Below are positions 59,201 to 64,000 of a stretch of DNA of 64,000 bases, piece by piece. Each line of letters begins with the position of its first letter. The first letter of the stretch is position 1. A program made the translations under genes and the position numbers. The notes under the pieces were generated by a model that had not been told where the DNA came from, did no database searches, and saw only the letters and a list, made by a program, of their open reading frames with translations. The DNA is from Paralichthys olivaceus (taxonomy: Eukaryota > Chordata > Actinopteri > Pleuronectiformes > Paralichthyidae), in the NCBI RefSeq assembly GCF_024713975.1, contig NC_091095.1, forward strand, positions 19,314,501 to 19,378,500, read 5' to 3'.

Positions 59201-61537
59201 TCACAAAGCACACATTTTGTACTCACATATACACACACCATTAGCCATTAGTGAGAGGGGCTTGGCATCCTCTGTGTTCTGTAACAGTAAATGGTGTGAT
59301 GAATTATGCATGGTATTGGTTTGACAGATATCTAAAGGAGCTGGCTCTGGGCTTTTGGGTGCTCTCTGTATTGAAAGGATTTTGTTCCTTTGGATGGTGC
59401 AGAGGAAAGTTAGAGCAATGCTTTCATTAAATCATTAATCCAAAATTTGTCATGGACGTCACTGATGTGTTGTTCATTGAGCCAATAAGTATCTGGCACT
59501 GCTTGGTGAGTTGCTGCTGCCCTCTGGTGGAATGTAAGAGGAGTGATCATATGAAGCTCAAACATAATTTACATCCTCATGTGAAGTTTTAAATTATGAT
59601 ATCTTTCATGTAAATGTCATATTAAATGGTACCTATTTATTAGCAAATAAAATCAGGATAATTATATTTTTTACAATATTTTTTTCTTAAAAATCATGAT
59701 AATATTCTCCTTCTCAAATGAAAAAGAGGAAAAAAGTGCAGCGTCTGGGTAATGAAAGAGAGGTTTAAGAAGTTTGTCACATGTTTGGAAGCAATTAAAT
59801 CTGAACTGAATATTCAATTGTTAAATTGAATCACTGCTAAATATTTAATGTTTGAATTTCAAAGCCACTGAATTGATAACACTGAAATGTTTTATTTTGA
59901 AAACCATGTGAGTCTATGAGGTTTGAATTCCCATGTTAGGAATTTTCCAGAACAGGAAAAACTCTTTAACCATTTTTTAAATTCTTAAATTGAGATAAAT
60001 TAAAATGCTAATTGAGTTCAATAAATGCATGAAGCCAAATTTTTGTTGAAGAATTCAAAACAAATAAATATTGTGTTGCTCAAATTGGAATAGAGAAATG
60101 AACCCACCAAAATTAAAGATCCAAATCTCTAAGCTTAGGAATTTGAGCTTTTTACAATAAGCAATCAAGTCTGGGTGAATTGATCAGATGTTACCTTTTG
60201 TCAGTCACATGATTCAATGAGATCTAACATGAGATGAGTAAACAATGTCCACTGGAATCCTGCATTTGAATTTGTGAACAACAAGGTTTTTGTTCAAGCC
60301 ACATCTATTCTAATCAATAATTTTAAAACTAAAACATTTTGATGCTTTAAATTCATTGGTATTCAGTAGTTAATTGAAGACTGACTAAAAACAGATGAAC
60401 ATGTGTGTTTAATTATTATTAGGTACATGCATGTTCATCTTTTTTTAATAGGTCTTCAATTAACTACTGTCATTTTTGGTGAATCCAGGAAATCACAAGT
60501 TCACAAAGACTGATGTGGCAACTTAAAATCCCTCCTGTTGTCTAACTCAAAGTCCAACACTCGGAGACATTGAATATTCAATTACACAACACAGAAAAAC
60601 TGTGAAACAGAAAGCAGCATCTTTTCTCATTTGAGATGCTGAGATTAAAATCAGTAGACGTTTGGATTTTTGCTTGATAAATGAGTAGTTTCAGGGTAGT
60701 CGTATCTCGCAGCATCACAGAAAGACACTTTGGCATATTCTTTTAACCTGTTTGTGTTATTTCTTTTCTTCAGGACATCATCCCATTCGGTAACAATCCG
60801 GTCTTTCGCTGTCTTTTCGGATGGATGGTTCCTCCGAAGATCTCTCTGTTGAAGCTCACGCAGGGAGAGACCATCAGGCGGCTTTACGAACAGCACCACG
60901 TGGTCCAGGACATGCTGGTTCCCATGAAGCATCTGCAGGCCGCCATCACATGCTTCCACGAGGACATTAGTGTAAGACTTGCATGTAGACAAACCCTCTA
61001 AATACTCTAAATAAGCCTTCGGGACAGATTTATTAAAATCTTCAAACGCTGTGTGTGATATTTCAGGTTTACCCTCTGTGGCTGTGTCCGTTCCTGTTGC
61101 CATCAGGCAGAGGGATGGTTCATCCCAAAGGTGAAGAGGCGGAGCTGTACGTGGATATCGGGGCTTACGGAGAACCTAAAGTCAAACACTTTGAAGCTAA
61201 AGCATCAACACGTCAGCTGGAGAAGTTTGTGAGAGATGTGCACGGGTAAGTGTCAAGGGATATGTGACATTTAGCATCTGTAACTAAGACATTACAGTCT
61301 TTCTACAAAAATATCACACTTTTTTATGTCCATGGTATTACATTGACACACCTACTGTTTATCTGTCTCTGTGACTCCTGCAGGTTCCAGATGCTGTATG
61401 CAGATGTGTATATGGACCGAGAGGAGTTCTGGGAGATGTTTGATGGACAACTGTATCACAGACTGAGAGAGGAACTGGGCTGTAAAGGGGCCTTCCCCGA
61501 GGTTTACGACAAAATTTGTAAATCTGCTCGACACTGA
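52769..61537 (+). CDS. dhcr24: dhcr24, 24-dehydrocholesterol reductase (complete, 9 exons)
   Basis: DHCR24 (seladin-1) is an FAD- and NADPH-dependent ER membrane enzyme that reduces the C24 double bond of sterols, turning desmosterol into cholesterol. Exons: 52769-52999, 54022-54177, 55470-55575, 56035-56153, 57615-57878, 59053-59196, 60774-60971, 61067-61245, 61384-61537. They join in frame to 1551 nt, exactly 516 residues as in human. The N-terminus is a hydrophobic anchor ([17 protein letters not shown]). The FAD-binding domain includes [20 protein letters not shown] and [18 protein letters not shown]. The C-terminal part has [14 protein letters not shown] and ends [13 protein letters not shown]. 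The start ATG is the first in frame of a well-matched N-terminus. A poly-C run of about 15 follows the stop. Confidence 0.98.
56163..56220. repeat. (GT)n microsatellite abutting the dhcr24 intron 4 donor
   Basis: About 29 GT units start nine bases inside the intron: GAG|GTGAGCACC, then the repeat. Confidence 0.97.
57901..58960. repeat. Dispersed repeat pieces in dhcr24 intron 5
   Basis: The stretch 57905-57950 (TAGCACCTTTCTCAGA, AGTGCTTTACATGAATAAAA) and the stretch 58800-58960 (AAAGCCAGTGTGAATAAATT, then TTTTCCGTAGTGCAGGGGCC) look like two ends of one fish repeat. A related tail lies at 36860-36960. Confidence 0.4.
60364..60469. repeat. 106-bp imperfect palindrome (hairpin) in dhcr24 intron 6
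   Basis: The left arm 60364-60403 begins CAGTAGTTAATTGAAGAC and ends AGATGAACATG. The right arm 60430-60469 is its reverse complement with about 4 mismatches in 40. The loop is 26 nt. It could be a palindromic repeat remnant or a transcribed hairpin. The rest of intron 6 (59197-60773) is AT-rich and shows nothing else. Confidence 0.8.
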
Positions 61538-62470
61538 CCCCCCCCCCCCCCCATCACCGGTACCTGACCTCAACTCTGTGTCACACAAACAAAGAGACAA
61601 TGTCTGCAACTCATGATACACAGATATTTCCTCTAAAGCAATAAGATGTTTTACACAATCAGAAGTTTATATGGTGAAATTAAGCTTTGTACAAACAAGC
61701 TAAATTCACATCTAGTGGTGATGTTGCATGTTGCAGCTGAACACCCCTCACCTCACCCTCTCATTCCAAACATGACAGAGAACCTGTGGCAGCCTTCAGT
61801 TGTCATAAAAACTCAAAAGGTGTTTAGTTTGTCCAGTCTGGGCTAATGTAAAAAACATGGCAGGCTCCGTAGAGAGGGTCCCCTTCAGATATAAATCTTA
61901 AGTATTTAAATACAAAAGAACAATTCGTACATTAAGATGATCACACACTAGTGAAAACATCATTGGGACTATTTAATTTCTGCCAATAGATCCCTGTCAT
62001 TTAATTTTGAACACTGGACCTTTAAGAACTCTCTCCTATCAATGTGAAACAAGTACCATAAAGCTTTTAAGTCATGAATGTATTTACTATTTCCTTTGTG
62101 CACAGGTATTTAACATGGTCTAATTTCATTTGCAGCTTGACTAAAAACTGTATATGTATCATGTGCTTGTTTCAGAGCATATTGCACCAAATGTCTTATT
62201 TTTTCCCCTTTTTTTAAGGGTGTTACACTCTACATACATTTTCCCTGTTGAAATACATTAATACCCAAGTGCCATACACATAACCTCCTAATAAGCTTCA
62301 TACAGACATTTTAAAACACTTCAAAATACATGCTAGTGAATTTAACATTCAGTCCAGATAAAAACCAACTGTAAAATATTGGCTACTATTTTGATATGTA
62401 AATGAGAAAACATCTCATGGACTGTGTGAGGGATGGATGGCTGAAATAAAAACTTTAATTCTTCAACAAT
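61538..62470 (+). other. dhcr24: Probable dhcr24 3' untranslated region
   Basis: It runs from the stop through a poly-C stretch and an inverted family A element to AATAAA at 62445-62450. No other exact hexamer of the right strand stands closer. Confidence 0.5.
61700..62027 (-). mobile_element. Inverted-repeat element, family A, inverted copy in dhcr24 3' UTR
   Basis: It ends in GGACCTTTAAG at 62017-62027, the reverse complement of the family A terminus. It contains the family words GTAGAGAGGGTCC and CTGCCAATAGATCC. The other end has decayed. Confidence 0.65.
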
Positions 62471-62540
62471 ATCAGTCCACTTTGGTTTTAAAATCTACAT
62501 TATAGAGTTGTTTGTTTGGCTCACACTATTTTCATCTTGA

Positions 62541-62860
62541 GAATGATTACCTCCACAGAGGAGGTGTTTTCATGCGTGTTTGTTTGTTGTCCAGCAGCAC
62601 TGAACAGATTAACTTGATGGAAGGATGTGGTATGTGTGGGGGAAGAATCCCTAAAAGTTTGCTGTGGATCTGGATCAGGCGACAGATCCTGGAATATTTT
62701 TTCACTGTCTTTAACAGCGATGTTTGTAAGATAGGGCCATTTCAACATTGTCCTTCATTTCTCTGAGAATAATTCATGGATCTTGATGAAAAAAATCAGG
62801 ACTGATGTTAATGAGTGTGGGAAAGTTTGTTCAGATCTAAATAAAAATGTGGCTCTACTG
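62541..62860 (+). repeat. Dispersed repeat copy downstream of dhcr24
   Basis: It starts ATTACCTCCACAGAGGAGGT and contains GTGGATCTGGATCAGG and GGATCTTGATGAAAAAAATC. These words are shared, in reverse complement, with 27450-27740 and 32690-32905. A short (GGAT)n run follows at 62870-62887. Confidence 0.55.
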
Positions 62861-63230
62861 AGTTATTGGATGGATGGATGGATGGATATCAAGATAGACA
62901 CACATACTTAGATAAATAGATGTACTTGATCCCAAAAATGAAAAGCTGTTACTGTTATAATATATTCTGAGATGGCTCACTCTGCAGGATGTGTACATTT
63001 TGTACAATGGGTATACTTTGAAGCTGATGCTGTATGTACTGTTGCTGTGTGTCCTGGAAAGTTGAGTGTATTTCTACTTTAGTTGAACCACAGTTAACTA
63101 ACCAGGATTTACTAATCGAGGACTGTACAGTTAGTGAAATACACGTGGATTGCATTCTGATCTCAGTCTTCATACTGTATCTCCCAGCAACACTCCGTGG
63201 GCTTCCAGTCTCCTTGCTCACGTTCCCGGT

Positions 63231-63433
63231 TACATAAAGACACCACGTGTTTCACCAGTGGAGGGAGGCGTTACCTGAGCGCAGAGGGGAACCAGAGACT
63301 TTTCCTCCGCACATCCTGACACTTGCTGTTCCGCCTCCTTCTTCAGTGATTTAGCAGCCGGGCTACTGAACGTTAGCTTCCCTGTCACATCTACAACAAC
63401 CTGCTGGACAATCCGAGACTTCTGTAAACGCAG
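63231..63433 (+). other. Possible untranslated first exon of a further + strand gene
   Basis: Sequence composition changes to CG-richer DNA and ends at a good donor, AAACGCAG|GTAGGC, with donor bases at 63434. No ATG frame of note lies inside, so it would be a leader exon. Nothing downstream to 64000 identifies the gene. Confidence 0.25.
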
Positions 63434-63799
63434 GTAGGCTGTCCTCTGGCTTCTTCCTGTCAAACATGTCCGCTCAGCAGTTTGTGAGGTGTTGTCTTAG
63501 AGGACGGTGAAACAACTCCAGAACTAGTGACGCTAACTTTACTCGAAGTTCACTTCAGCTAGCTGTTAGCAGCTAGTCGGTGCAGCTAGTCACTTCACGG
63601 GGACGTTTTACAACTGAGCCGATGGTTTACAAAAGGTGACTTTGAAGGTTTGTTGACGCCCACGTCAGTGTGTGTAGGGAGTGAGATCACAGAGCACTGT
63701 GTGTGTGTGTGCGTCCGTGCATGTGCGCGCGCGTTTGTGTAGCCTGCACACTGAGAGTTGTAGCTAGCCTTAAATTAGACGTGTAAGCAGTAGGCGTCG

Positions 63800-63801
<2 letters not shown>

Positions 63802-63881
<80 letters not shown>
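63802..63881. repeat. (GT)n microsatellite near the window end
   Basis: About 39 uninterrupted GT units. Confidence 0.97.
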
Positions 63882-63883
<2 letters not shown>

Positions 63884-64000
63884 ACCTATAGATTGAGGAC
63901 ATTTTGACTGGTCCTCACTTTCTGACCCACTTTAAATGGACTGTTGGGGGTTAAGACTTGGTTTTAGGGTTAGAGTTGGAACTAGGTCAAGGGTTAGAGT

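Noticed and set aside
1-64000. Search for tRNA, rRNA, CRISPR arrays or bacterial-type operons
   Set aside because: None seen by eye; the sequence is vertebrate nuclear DNA. Covariance-model searches were not possible here.

Overview
The window is nuclear DNA from a ray-finned fish, most likely a teleost. It has intron-rich vertebrate genes with short GT-AG introns, long CA/GT microsatellites, and several degenerate copies of dispersed repeats. Nothing bacterial, viral or organellar was recognised. Products were named by reading spliced exons against the known protein families; no database was searched.

Layout. (1) 110-24310, + strand: usp24, a giant ubiquitin-specific protease. The first ~255 residues lie upstream of the window; 62 exons, all in frame, give 2359 residues to the natural stop, followed by a long 3' UTR. 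(2) 29286-36269, - strand: complete pcsk9, 12 exons and 668 residues, with an SREBP-type site upstream. (3) 38720-40242, - strand: bsnd (barttin). Exon 1 is unmistakable; a compact C-terminal part is inferred. (4) 41280-44109 and 48241-50496, - strand: two tandem two-exon genes, each with two membrane segments and a C-terminal PPxY motif. They sit where mammals carry TMEM61 and resemble barttin in their membrane domain. (5) 52769-61537, + strand: complete dhcr24, 9 exons and exactly 516 residues, behind an SRE-like/CCAAT promoter. (6) 63231-63433: possible untranslated first exon of a further + strand gene.

The order usp24(+) pcsk9(-) bsnd(-) tmem61-like(-) dhcr24(+) is the mirror image of human 1p32.3 (DHCR24-TMEM61-BSND-PCSK9-USP24), with every relative orientation kept. 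The block therefore predates the fish-tetrapod split. The local novelty is in its centre: a cluster of three barttin-like two-pass membrane genes. Two neighbours are sterol genes (pcsk9, LDL-receptor degradation; dhcr24, last step of cholesterol synthesis) and both carry a GTGGCGTGA core upstream.

Non-coding sequence holds at least two families of short inverted-repeat elements, several older dispersed repeats, a 106-bp intronic hairpin, and CA/GT tracts placed directly against splice sites of all three large genes.
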